DNA of 64,000 nucleotides, from positions 1-64,000 of the forward strand of contig NZ_PPRT01000005.1 in the NCBI RefSeq assembly GCF_002902725.1, read 5' to 3'. This document shows, one piece after another, positions 1 to 10,389 of the stretch; within the stretch, counting starts at the first letter, position 1, and every line of letters starts with the position of its first letter. Source of the stretch: Staphylococcus caprae. GTDB lineage: Bacteria > Bacillota > Bacilli > Staphylococcales > Staphylococcaceae. The translations under genes and the position numbers were made by a program. Below the pieces are notes generated by a model. It saw only the letters and a list, made by a program, of their open reading frames with translations. It ran no database searches and was not told the DNA's origin.

Positions 1-202
1 AAAATGTCCATATTAAAAATAACAATACAGTAGATAAAGTAATGAAATTAAACTTATCTATCACATAAATATCAATAATACTGTTAAGCGATATCGCTAA
101 TAATATGGAGCTAAACTTAAGTTGATTGAATTGATGCCGATAAAGGTCAAAGCCAACAATAAGCAAGACGACGGCTATATTAACTAATATATATATAATC
201 AT
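1..202 (-). CDS. Membrane protein, partial (C-terminus beyond window)
   Basis: An open frame reads leftwards from an ATG at 202 to the window edge, giving 67 codons with no stop. A ribosome site (TAGGAGTT) sits about 5 bases before the ATG. The visible part begins MIIYILVNIAVVLLIVGFDL and is almost entirely hydrophobic, with about three likely membrane segments, so it is a small integral membrane protein. I do not recognise the family. It lies downstream of queE on the same strand, so it could be read with the queuosine operon, but about 95 bases separate them. The missing 3' end prevents a better call. Confidence 0.55.
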   Translation of the reverse strand, partial: MIIYILVNIAVVLLIVGFDLYRHQFNQLKFSSILLAISLNSIIDIYVIDKFNFITLSTVLLFLIWTF

Positions 203-298
203 GTTGAACTCCTATCCACAATTCTTCATTTCAACATTATATCAATTAACATAAACTTAATCATTACAAAACACTCAATAAGTCTTAACTTAATTATT

Positions 299-1012
299 TT
301 AAACGCCTTTTTTATTACTCCACAATAATGTATGTAATTGTGGAAGTACATATACATGATTCATATCACTACTTTCCATGACACGGTCAACTAATTTTTC
401 ATATCTCTCTAGTAGTTTGTAAGTATGATGCTCGACGTCATCCTCTAAATAAGGATTACCCACTTGGAGATAAAATGGAATGGATGGGTAACGATGGTGA
501 ATCATTTTCGCAAATTCATAATCTTCCTCATTAAATATGACAACTTTTAGATTGAGAGTATGGTGTACACATTGTTCTATTACTGAATCTAAAATATCTA
601 AATTAGGTTTCATTGTGGAACTTGGTGGTTTAGGACTGATCGTTAAATCATTAATTTGTGTCATCCACGGTTGGAATTTACTGCCTTGCGTTTCTAGAGC
701 TGTATAAATATTCTTTTCCTCGAATAAGTCGACTAAATCTTGAATACCTTTAATCAAGGCAGGATTTCCACCTGAAATCGTGACATGGTTAAAATTATCT
801 CCACCAACTTCGCGTAATTCTTCATATATTTCTTCGGCAGAGAGAAGGCGTATATCTTCTTTAGCGCTTCCATCCCAAGTGAAAGCAGAATCGCACCAAC
901 TACAGCGGTAATCACAACCTGCTGTACGCACAAACATGGTTTTACGTCCGATCACACGACCTTCTCCTTGTATTGTAGGGCCGAATACTTCTAAAACAGG
1001 TATTTTAGCCAT
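299..1012 (-). CDS. queE: 7-carboxy-7-deazaguanine synthase QueE (radical SAM)
   Basis: QueE converts 6-carboxy-5,6,7,8-tetrahydropterin to 7-carboxy-7-deazaguanine, the ring-contraction step of preQ0 synthesis. The 237-residue protein has the radical SAM cluster motif CxxxCxxC at Cys33, Cys37 and Cys40, preceded by the family's N-terminal GPTIQGEG. The TISGGNPAL stretch around residue 80 corresponds to the SAM-binding GGE-like motif. It is the last gene of the minus-strand order queC-queD-queE, 3 bases after queD, with AAGGAAG upstream of the ATG, so it is almost certainly co-transcribed and under the upstream preQ1 riboswitch. The assignment is secure from the motif and context. Confidence 0.95.
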   Translation of the reverse strand: MAKIPVLEVFGPTIQGEGRVIGRKTMFVRTAGCDYRCSWCDSAFTWDGSAKEDIRLLSAEEIYEELREVGGDNFNHVTISGGNPALIKGIQDLVDLFEEKNIYTALETQGSKFQPWMTQINDLTISPKPPSSTMKPNLDILDSVIEQCVHHTLNLKVVIFNEEDYEFAKMIHHRYPSIPFYLQVGNPYLEDDVEHHTYKLLERYEKLVDRVMESSDMNHVYVLPQLHTLLWSNKKGV

Positions 1013-1015
1013 GAT

Positions 1016-1435
1016 TTACTTCGCTTCCTTTGGTTGGTAGACAACATAACTTGTAGGAGTTTCGCGTAAATATACTTGTACACATTGAGGTTGGTTATCA
1101 CGATCGCTTAAATAATCTTGTACCATATTGTAAATCGTTTGTGCGACGATTTCTGTAGAAGGACTTTTTCCTTTAAAAGGTGTTAAGTCATTCAGCAAGT
1201 AATGGTCAAATTGATCATGTATTAACTTTTTCAAATCACTAAAATTCACTAAAAAACCATTATGATCCAACGTATCTCCTGCAATTGTTATATTAACGAA
1301 ATACGTATGGCCATGCGTTCTCATGCATTTACCAGCATCTTCACTTGGAATGTAATGTGCTGCAGAAAAGTTGAAATCTTTATTTAATTCAAATTGATAG
1401 GGATGTGTGACACTTGGATAAATTTGTTGCATCAT
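1016..1435 (-). CDS. queD: 6-carboxy-5,6,7,8-tetrahydropterin synthase QueD
   Basis: QueD acts before QueE and turns 7,8-dihydroneopterin triphosphate into 6-carboxytetrahydropterin. The start at 1435 gives 139 residues and has AAAGGAG nine bases upstream; an upstream in-frame start at 1477 would overlap queC by about 40 bases and adds residues without family character. The zinc ligands are His27 (in FNFSAAHY) and His41 and His43 (in RTHGHTY), with the nearby Cys37 as the likely catalytic thiol. A C-terminal ETPTS segment matches the substrate-binding end of the family. It lies one base after the queC stop, which suggests translational coupling. Confidence 0.93.
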   Translation of the reverse strand: MMQQIYPSVTHPYQFELNKDFNFSAAHYIPSEDAGKCMRTHGHTYFVNITIAGDTLDHNGFLVNFSDLKKLIHDQFDHYLLNDLTPFKGKSPSTEIVAQTIYNMVQDYLSDRDNQPQCVQVYLRETPTSYVVYQPKEAK

Positions 1436-1436
1436 G

Positions 1437-2108
1437 CTATTCAGCTCCTTTACTTTCGAGGTAATGATGTAAACCACGGGCTCTTAATTTACAAGCAGGA
1501 CACTCGCCACAACCATCACCGATGATACCGTTGTAGCATGTCAGCGTATTGTAACGAATATAGTCTAATACACCTAATTCGTCACTTAATTCCCAAGTCT
1601 GGGCTTTATCCAACCACATCAGTGGTGTATGGATGACAAAATCTTTATCCATCGAGAGGCTAAGCGTAACATTCATAGATTTAATGAAGCTATCTCTACA
1701 ATCTGGATATCCTGAGAAGTCAGTTTCACAAACACCAGTAATGATGTGTTTTGCGTTGATTTGATAGGCTAATGCACCTGCAAAGGATAAGAATAATAAA
1801 TTACGTGCTGGGACAAATGTATTGGGGATACCGTCTTCATTTTCTTCAATGTCTAAATCATGTTGTGTAAGTGCATTGGGTGTGAGTTGAGATAATAATG
1901 ACATGTCTAAGATGTGATGTTTTAAACCTTGCTCGTTGGCAATTTTTTTCGCTACTTCAATTTCGGTATCATGTCTTTGACCATAATTAAATGTAACGAG
2001 TTCAACTTCTTTAAAATGTTTCTTAGCATAAAACAAACATGTCGTACTATCTTGGCCGCCACTAAATACGACAATTGCTTTATCTTTGTTTAAGTCACTT
2101 TCAGTCAT
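1437..2108 (-). CDS. queC: 7-cyano-7-deazaguanine synthase QueC
   Basis: QueC is an ATP-dependent ligase that turns 7-carboxy-7-deazaguanine into preQ0 using ammonia. The 223-residue protein has the N-terminal PP-loop SGGQDS at residues 16-21 and a C-terminal zinc-binding cluster of four cysteines (CYNG...CGECPAC). The start at 2108 has AAGGAG eight bases upstream. It is the first gene of queC-queD-queE and directly follows the riboswitch terminator, so it is the primary target of preQ1 repression. Length and motifs are typical. Confidence 0.95.
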   Translation of the reverse strand: MTESDLNKDKAIVVFSGGQDSTTCLFYAKKHFKEVELVTFNYGQRHDTEIEVAKKIANEQGLKHHILDMSLLSQLTPNALTQHDLDIEENEDGIPNTFVPARNLLFLSFAGALAYQINAKHIITGVCETDFSGYPDCRDSFIKSMNVTLSLSMDKDFVIHTPLMWLDKAQTWELSDELGVLDYIRYNTLTCYNGIIGDGCGECPACKLRARGLHHYLESKGAE

Positions 2109-2142
2109 TAGTATAGCTCCTTATCGTTATTAATTTTGTGCA

Positions 2143-2175
2143 TAAAAAAAGTCTATCTCTATAAAAAAGATAGAC
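2143..2175 (-). terminator. Riboswitch-linked attenuator before queC
   Basis: On the minus strand a seven-base stem GTCTATC/GATAGAC with an A/T-rich loop is followed by seven T residues. It sits between the preQ1 aptamer and the queC ribosome site, so it is the likely premature terminator of the que operon. Confidence 0.8.
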
Positions 2176-2258
2176 GTGAAGATGTAAGGACACATATCAT
2201 TTTAATGTTATAACTAAAAGTATATGTATACTCGCATTCATAGTAGTAGAATACTTGT

Positions 2259-2294
2259 CTAGTTTTTTATAGAGGGTTTCTGCTAGGAACCTCT
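2259..2294 (-). promoter_or_regulatory. preQ1-I riboswitch aptamer of the queCDE operon
   Basis: The minus strand reads AGAGGTTCCTAGC, a short loop, then CCCTCTATAAAAAACTAG. This matches the class I preQ1 aptamer: a small stem formed by AGAGG and CCTCT, then the A-rich tail that folds back as an H-type pseudoknot. It lies about 150 bases upstream of queC on the same strand and so should reduce expression when preQ1 is abundant. The aptamer is about 80 bases from the terminator stem, further than in the compact Bacillus example, so an extra switching helix between them is likely. Confidence 0.88.
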
Positions 2295-2306
2295 TTTTAT
2301 TTATTT

Positions 2307-2336
2307 TTGTACGCAAAATAGAATAAACGATATACT
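2307..2336 (+). promoter_or_regulatory. Probable sigma-A promoter of pabABC
   Basis: TTGTAC at 2307 and TATACT at 2331 are separated by 18 bases and read towards pabA, whose start is about 75 bases downstream. The region is shared with the divergent que leader. Confidence 0.5.
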
Positions 2337-2414
2337 ATATAAAATCAAGTCACGTTCTGTGATAATAGAGTGACAAAAGTAAAAATGATTAAAATTTAAC
2401 TACGGAGCACATTT

Positions 2415-3002
2415 ATGATAGTAATGATAGATAACCATGATTCATTTACATATAATTTAATAGATTATCTTACAGTCCAAACAACTGATGACGTTCAGGT
2501 CATATCCGTTGATCAAGTCACGATTCCAATGCTTAAACAATTAGACCCTCAGGCAATTGTTATTTCTCCTGGGCCTGGTCGTCCAAGTGATTATCCTATA
2601 CTTTCAACTATACTCACGGAATATTATCGAGATGTGCCTATATTAGGTGTATGTTTGGGTTTTCAAGTCATCGTTGAACACTTTGGCGGGCAAATTATAC
2701 ATAATGATAAACCAGTTCACGGTCATACCACAACGTTGCATCATTCAAATGAAGGAATCTTTAAGGACCTTCCTTTGTACTTTAATGTAATGCGATACCA
2801 TTCGCTTATGGCCGACCCATTACAAATACCTCATTCACTAAAGGTTACTGCTTATAATAATGAAGGAATTGTTATGGCCGTACAGCACCGCGATTTTCAT
2901 GTTTATGGTGTTCAATATCATCCAGAATCTATATTAAGTGAGTATGGACACGAACAGCTTAAGTTATTTTTAAATGAGGCAGGCGTTCAATATGCATATT
3001 GA
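2415..3002 (+). CDS. pabA: Aminodeoxychorismate synthase, glutamine amidotransferase subunit
   Basis: This class I glutamine amidotransferase supplies ammonia to PabB for making 4-amino-4-deoxychorismate, the precursor of p-aminobenzoate and folate. The 195-residue protein begins MIVMIDNHDSFTYN, typical of PabA/TrpG. The catalytic triad is Cys80 in GVCLGFQ with His169 and Glu171 in YHPES. The oxyanion segment SPGPGRP is at 51-57. It overlaps the next gene, pabB, which together with pabC shows a folate rather than tryptophan role, since no trp genes are nearby. TrpG-like amphibolic use is possible but not indicated. Confidence 0.9.
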   Translation: MIVMIDNHDSFTYNLIDYLTVQTTDDVQVISVDQVTIPMLKQLDPQAIVISPGPGRPSDYPILSTILTEYYRDVPILGVCLGFQVIVEHFGGQIIHNDKPVHGHTTTLHHSNEGIFKDLPLYFNVMRYHSLMADPLQIPHSLKVTAYNNEGIVMAVQHRDFHVYGVQYHPESILSEYGHEQLKLFLNEAGVQYAY

Positions 3003-4152
3003 ATTCAATTATCGATATTACGAAGATGAGAATCAATCTAAAGATTATCATTTAATTATGGAAGAATGTTTAGACTCTGCAATTGCTTATCACCTTGATG
3101 AAGTGGGAGAGGTTGTTAATTTTGCGGAAAATGAACAACAAAAAGGGCGTTATGTGGCATTATATATGACGTACGAAGCGGCACCTTATTTTAATGATAA
3201 AATGAGCGTCAATATAATAGAAGAAAATCAAATATTGGCAGTAGCTTATTCATTTAAAGATATTCGGCATAAAAAAGAAAATGCTAGTGCAAGTCACAAC
3301 AGAAAATTAAATTCCACAAAACAAAAGCATCATTTTAAATTTCATGAAAGTGATGATGTTATGATGAGAAAAATTAAATTAATACAACAAGCAATTGTAG
3401 AAGGGCACACCTATCAAGTGAATTATACGACACGTTTGTATTCGGCCATTCATTTTCCTATAACAGCATTATATGACAAACTAACAGCACATCAGAATGG
3501 ACACTACACAGCTTTATTAGATACACCAGAGATACAAGTGGCTTCGATTTCACCAGAGTTATTCTTCCAAAAAGGAGATTTCAAAGAGCATGACAATGTC
3601 ATCTTAAGTAAACCGATGAAAGGCACGATGCCAAGAGGTCGGTCAATCGAGGAAGATGAACAGTTATACTACGCTTTGAAGCATTCAGCAAAGGATAGAG
3701 CCGAAAATGTCATGATAGTGGATTTACTTCGAAATGATATTACTCGAATTTCGCAAAGTGGCACGATAAACGTTGATCAACCATTTATGATTGAATGTTA
3801 TGATACCGTATTTCAAATGACGAGTATGGTGAGCGGTCAATTAAAGCCACAGACAAATTTAGTCGATATCATGCGCGCACTATTTCCATGTGGTTCTATC
3901 ACTGGTGCGCCTAAATTAAGTACCATGAAGTATATTCAACAGTTGGAAACATCGCCTCGATCAATTTATTGTGGCACGATTGGTGTGTTGTTGCCAGATG
4001 GCCGTATGATATTTAATATTCCTATACGTACAATTGAATATAGAAATCAAGAGGCGATTTATGGGGTGGGCGCTGGTATTACCATTGATTCTATCCCTGA
4101 AAATGAAGTGCAAGAATTTCACGATAAAACTAAGATTTTGGAGAATTTATAA
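2992..4152 (+). CDS. pabB: Aminodeoxychorismate synthase component I
   Basis: PabB uses ammonia from PabA to aminate chorismate. The C-terminal chorismate-binding domain is clear: SKPMKGTMPRG, then the DLLRNDITRIS segment, the CGSITGAPK motif and a final GVGAGITIDS region. The start at 2992 (MHIEFNYRYY) gives 386 residues and overlaps pabA by 11 bases; an alternative ATG at 2974 adds six residues. Neither has a strong ribosome site, consistent with translational coupling to pabA. The N-terminal 110 residues are less conserved, as usual in this family. Confidence 0.9.
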   Translation: MHIEFNYRYYEDENQSKDYHLIMEECLDSAIAYHLDEVGEVVNFAENEQQKGRYVALYMTYEAAPYFNDKMSVNIIEENQILAVAYSFKDIRHKKENASASHNRKLNSTKQKHHFKFHESDDVMMRKIKLIQQAIVEGHTYQVNYTTRLYSAIHFPITALYDKLTAHQNGHYTALLDTPEIQVASISPELFFQKGDFKEHDNVILSKPMKGTMPRGRSIEEDEQLYYALKHSAKDRAENVMIVDLLRNDITRISQSGTINVDQPFMIECYDTVFQMTSMVSGQLKPQTNLVDIMRALFPCGSITGAPKLSTMKYIQQLETSPRSIYCGTIGVLLPDGRMIFNIPIRTIEYRNQEAIYGVGAGITIDSIPENEVQEFHDKTKILENL

Positions 4153-4153
4153 G

Positions 4154-4762
4154 ATGCAATTATTTGAAACAATGAGACTTGAAAATGGTGATATTCCAAG
4201 ATTAGATTATCATTTTAAAAGAATTCAAAAGTCTAGTGCAGATTTAAAATTTAATTTAAATACTCAAAAATGGCATGAATTAATACAATTGATAAGAGAA
4301 ACATATCCAAAAGGCGAATATCGGTTAAAAGTAACTTTGGAGCGCGATGGACACTTAGATTATATTATTGCACCTTTACCGGAAAAGACACTATTCACTG
4401 CTCGTTTAGTTCAAAGAACACATCACGTTAATCAGAAATATTTAGTGAATAAAACTTCAGAACGTCATTATTTAGAACATAATCATGAAACAGATTTAAT
4501 TCTATTATATGATGAAACAGGAAAAATATTAGAATTCGATATTGGCAATATTATGATAGGTGAGGGGAATGACTTATACACTCCAACTTATCATCAGGAC
4601 TTTTTACTTGGATGTATGAGACAATCTCTTCTTGATCAAGGTAGAATGATAGAGAAAGATATTTATGTTGATGATTTAAAAAAGAAGATTCAAGCAAATC
4701 AAATTAATCTCTACTTAATTAATAGTTTACGAGAGGTTGCCGATGTCAAAATTTATATATAA
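4154..4762 (+). CDS. pabC: Aminotransferase class IV, probable 4-amino-4-deoxychorismate lyase
   Basis: The 202-residue protein starts one base after pabB (MQLFETMRLENGDIPRL). It has the fold-type IV PLP enzyme layout: the N-terminal ETMR segment, the R-x-DYHFKRI region, a VNKTSERHYLE stretch around the expected PLP lysine, and an LEFDIGNIMI strand. It would remove pyruvate from aminodeoxychorismate to give p-aminobenzoate, completing the pabA-pabB-pabC branch. It is shorter than the roughly 270-residue Escherichia PabC, as in other staphylococci. Context supports the lyase role more than sequence alone. Confidence 0.82.
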   Translation: MQLFETMRLENGDIPRLDYHFKRIQKSSADLKFNLNTQKWHELIQLIRETYPKGEYRLKVTLERDGHLDYIIAPLPEKTLFTARLVQRTHHVNQKYLVNKTSERHYLEHNHETDLILLYDETGKILEFDIGNIMIGEGNDLYTPTYHQDFLLGCMRQSLLDQGRMIEKDIYVDDLKKKIQANQINLYLINSLREVADVKIYI

Positions 4763-4806
4763 AATTAGAATGAAAGATAATTTTAATAATTAAAAAGAGG
4801 TAGCCT

Positions 4807-5013
4807 ATGGCATTATTATGGTTCGTTATATTGGTAGTGCTGGTAAGTCTAAATAAATATATTATACAAAAGTTGATGGCGAAACAGAGACACCTAAGTG
4901 CAAGAATGACTGCCACTATAACTTGCCTTTGTGCGTGTGTATTGGTTTATCTTTTAATAAAATCACTGATGCCACATGTCATTGATTTAATGAATGTGTT
5001 TTATCATCACTAA
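4807..5013 (+). CDS. Small membrane protein, unknown function
   Basis: The 68-residue protein has two predicted membrane segments, at about residues 2-22 and 36-57, joined by a basic linker (KQRHLSARM). The ribosome site AAAGAGGT lies about 5 bases before the ATG. It sits between pabC and pxpB on the same strand with short gaps and may be co-transcribed. I do not recognise a family; composition and the start signal support a real gene. Confidence 0.65.
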   Translation: MALLWFVILVVLVSLNKYIIQKLMAKQRHLSARMTATITCLCACVLVYLLIKSLMPHVIDLMNVFYHH

Positions 5014-5031
5014 TATGTATGAGGTGGAAAT

Positions 5032-5748
5032 ATGAAAGTATACAGTCAAGGCGATCAAGCCATTGTTGTATCTATAGAAAAAGATGTATCTCAAAAACTT
5101 ACAGAAGATTTAATAGCGCTTAGATCATACTTAATTGATAAAGCATATCCATTTATTACTGAAATTGTACCTACTGAGTCTGATTTAATGATTTGTTATG
5201 ATGCGAGAGATATGATTAAACATCACAATATACAATCACCATTTCTATATATGAAGGCTTTAATTGATTCTGTGCAATTAGAAATTAAACACAACGATGA
5301 AGCCCAACAACCATTAGAAGTGCCTATTGTTTATGGAGATGAGTTTGGACCTGATTTACCTGAATTATTGAAATACCTTAAACTTAAATTATCCGATTTT
5401 ATCCAGTTACATACTGGCGAACAATATTTTGTTTCAATGATGGGATATTCTCCTGGATTTCCTTATTTAACAGGAATGCATAAAAAATTACACGTGAATC
5501 ACACAAGTAAACAGAAAAAGTTTATTCCTGCTGGTTCTGTGATAATTGAAGGGAAAAAATGTGGCATCGTTACAACTGATACATACAACGATTGGTTAGT
5601 GATTGGTTATACGCCACTTCAGTTATTCTTTCCTGACCGTGAAGACTTCACATTATTAAAATTAGGAGATAATGTAAAGTTCGTTGCGAAAGAGAAAAAT
5701 GAAATAGAGCTAGGAGATTTTAAATATGTCGATCATAATAGAAAATAG
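5032..5748 (+). CDS. pxpB: 5-oxoprolinase subunit PxpB (KipI family)
   Basis: PxpB works with PxpA and PxpC to open 5-oxoproline to glutamate using ATP; in Bacillus the same protein was first named KipI, an inhibitor of the sporulation kinase KinA. The 238-residue protein carries the family hallmark MMGYSPGFPYLTGM near residue 140, preceded by the VPIVYGDEFGPDL segment. It overlaps pxpC by 23 bases. No pxpA is in this window, so the third subunit must lie elsewhere if the enzyme is complete. Confidence 0.88.
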   Translation: MKVYSQGDQAIVVSIEKDVSQKLTEDLIALRSYLIDKAYPFITEIVPTESDLMICYDARDMIKHHNIQSPFLYMKALIDSVQLEIKHNDEAQQPLEVPIVYGDEFGPDLPELLKYLKLKLSDFIQLHTGEQYFVSMMGYSPGFPYLTGMHKKLHVNHTSKQKKFIPAGSVIIEGKKCGIVTTDTYNDWLVIGYTPLQLFFPDREDFTLLKLGDNVKFVAKEKNEIELGDFKYVDHNRK

Positions 5749-6730
5749 TGGTCTATTCAGTAGCTTTCAAGATTTTGGGAGAAATGGTTATGAGCATGAT
5801 GGTGTAATCCCAGGTGGTGCGCTCGACGATTTAGCACATGAGATTGCAAATCGACTTGTAGCAAATGATAAGAATGAAGCTACACTTGAGATGACGCATA
5901 AAATGGCTGAAATTCGTTTCACTGAACCTGCACTTATTGCTTTGACAGGTGGAAACTTTAAAGCCGAAACACAAAACATCACAATCTATCCTAATAAATT
6001 ATATCTTATAGAAGAAGGCGAAATACTCAAATTTAGAGAAACAAGTCGTACTTCACGAGTTTATTTAGCTGTTGGTGGGGGTTTCAAGTTAGATAACTGG
6101 CTCAATTCTACGTCGACTGATTTTAATGTGAAAATTGGTGGTTTCAAAGGAAGAAAGCTTGAAAAAGGCGATGAGATTGAACTTAAACGAGCATATTCAA
6201 AGCGACATAAAAAGTTATTTGAAAATTTAGGTGAAACACGTACGACTGATTGGGGAATAGATGGATATGCATTATCCTTCAATTATATGTCAGATGTCTT
6301 CCATATTATTAAGAATAAAGGCACAGAAGACTTTAAAAAAGATGTAATTAATCGTTTTACTCTATCCGAATATAAAGTGTCGAGTAAGACCAATCGTGTA
6401 GGGATGTTGTTAGACGGCCAAAAAATTAAAGCTTATTACGACGATATGCCAGCGCATCAGTCTGTAAAAAAGGGAACAGTGCAAGTTAAAAGAGATGGTA
6501 CGCCCATTGTGTTATTGAATGATCACTATACATTGGGCAGTTACCCACAAATTGGAACCATCGCAAGCTATCATTTAACGAAGTTAGCTCAAAAGCCACA
6601 AGGTTCAAAATTGAAATTCCAATTTATAGATATTGAAACCGCAGAAAAGAATTTAGTTAAATACAGTAATTGGTTAAATCAACTATTTCATGGGATAGAA
6701 TATCGCATGCAGTTGGAAATGATGAAATAA
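5726..6730 (+). CDS. pxpC: 5-oxoprolinase subunit PxpC (KipA family)
   Basis: PxpC is the larger partner of PxpB and belongs to the biotin-dependent carboxyltransferase-like (AHS2) family. The 334-residue protein starts inside the 3' end of pxpB with TAGGAGATT upstream. The N-terminal motif NSGLFSSFQDFGRNGY and the VIPGGALDDLA segment are diagnostic, as is the C-terminal GYPQIG-type segment (here GSYPQIGTIAS). The gene pair is translationally coupled. A weak hairpin at 6848-6880 may end the transcript. Confidence 0.88.
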   Translation: MSIIIENSGLFSSFQDFGRNGYEHDGVIPGGALDDLAHEIANRLVANDKNEATLEMTHKMAEIRFTEPALIALTGGNFKAETQNITIYPNKLYLIEEGEILKFRETSRTSRVYLAVGGGFKLDNWLNSTSTDFNVKIGGFKGRKLEKGDEIELKRAYSKRHKKLFENLGETRTTDWGIDGYALSFNYMSDVFHIIKNKGTEDFKKDVINRFTLSEYKVSSKTNRVGMLLDGQKIKAYYDDMPAHQSVKKGTVQVKRDGTPIVLLNDHYTLGSYPQIGTIASYHLTKLAQKPQGSKLKFQFIDIETAEKNLVKYSNWLNQLFHGIEYRMQLEMMK

Positions 6731-9271
<2,541 letters not shown>

Positions 9272-9283
9272 TAATCTAACATC

Positions 9284-9329
9284 AATCTGGATTGAGTCGC
9301 TTAACTAAGTTTACTCAATCCAGATTTTT
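9284..9329 (+). terminator. Intrinsic terminator of ltaS
   Basis: A perfect 14-bp stem (AATCTGGATTGAGT with ACTCAATCCAGATT) is followed by a T run, 12 bases after the ltaS stop. Confidence 0.92.
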
Positions 9330-9340
9330 CCTTTCTACAC

Positions 9341-9403
9341 AAAAGAGGACTATCAGATCCTTCGCTATTCGCGAAACATGTTATCTGATAGTCCTCTTTT
9401 TTT
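9341..9403. terminator. Bidirectional terminator between ltaS and the ZIP gene
   Basis: An 18-bp perfect stem (AAAAGAGGACTATCAGAT and its complement at 9383-9400) has T runs on both strands, so it can stop the convergent ltaS and ZIP transcripts. Confidence 0.9.
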
Positions 9404-9446
9404 AATATAAGCGATTTGCAATCTAGCAAGAATGAATCATAACCAC

Positions 9447-10262
9447 TTAACCAAGTGCAACATCAAGAATCATCATAATCGTAAATCCAAACATGAGGCT
9501 CATTGTAGCTAAATCTGTATTATTACCAGATTGAGAATCTGGAATAAGTTCTTCAACGACAACGAAAATCATTGCACCTGCAGCAAAGGCTAATGCATAA
9601 GGTAAAACAGGATTGACCACTAAAATAGCCGTAGCACCAATTGTTGCAAAGATAGGTTCAACAATTGCCGAAGCTTGTCCGTAATTAAACGATTTCCAGC
9701 GAGATGCACCCGCAGCTCTAATTGGCATAGAGAGTGCTGCACCTTCTGGAATATTTTGGATACCGATACCGATGGCAAGTCCAATGGCACCTAGAAATGT
9801 AGCTTGACCATTTCCTGATGCAACGCCACCAAAGGCGACCCCAATAGATAATCCTTCAGGAATGTTATGAAGCGTGATTGCTAAAACAAGCAATGCATTT
9901 TTACTGAGAGAGGTTTTAACACCTTCTCGTTGTTGGTTTTTATCCTGAGCATTTTGATGAATATGAGGAATCACATAATCTAATACTCGTATAAATATAC
10001 CTCCAAGTACAAAGCCAATAGCGGCTGGAAGCCATGGTAATGAACTTCCTTTACTTGATTCGATTGCTGGTTGTAATAATGACCAAAAACTTGCTGCAAT
10101 CATAATTCCGGCTGCAAAACCCTGCATAGAATTTAAAACTTTGTCATTTACTTTCTTAAACACAAACACAGCTGCAGCTCCAAGTGCAGTAAGTAACCAT
10201 GTGATGATACCAGCTATGAGTGCTTGAATGTAAGGAGGCAAGTTTTCGAAGATTTGTGCCAT
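9447..10262 (-). CDS. ZIP family divalent metal transporter
   Basis: The protein is a ZIP permease, expected to import zinc or another divalent metal across the membrane. Start at 10262 gives 271 residues and has AAGGAG eight bases upstream; the ATG at 10283 lacks one. About eight membrane segments are visible. The metal-site motifs are HNIPEGLSIG on segment four and QNIPEGAALS on segment five, and an EELIPDS motif lies later. A histidine-poor polar loop near residue 110 separates segments three and four. It is monocistronic and ends at the shared terminator. The metal cannot be told from sequence. Confidence 0.9.
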   Translation of the reverse strand: MAQIFENLPPYIQALIAGIITWLLTALGAAAVFVFKKVNDKVLNSMQGFAAGIMIAASFWSLLQPAIESSKGSSLPWLPAAIGFVLGGIFIRVLDYVIPHIHQNAQDKNQQREGVKTSLSKNALLVLAITLHNIPEGLSIGVAFGGVASGNGQATFLGAIGLAIGIGIQNIPEGAALSMPIRAAGASRWKSFNYGQASAIVEPIFATIGATAILVVNPVLPYALAFAAGAMIFVVVEELIPDSQSGNNTDLATMSLMFGFTIMMILDVALG

Positions 10263-10389
10263 AAGTAGGTCTCCTTGTATCATTTAAGCTTAAAAAGGTG
10301 TATAATATATAGAACTGAATTAAGCTTAACAAAATTATTTTAAAAATTCGATAGTTGACAAAATTCGATATTTGAAAAGGAAGATAAGC

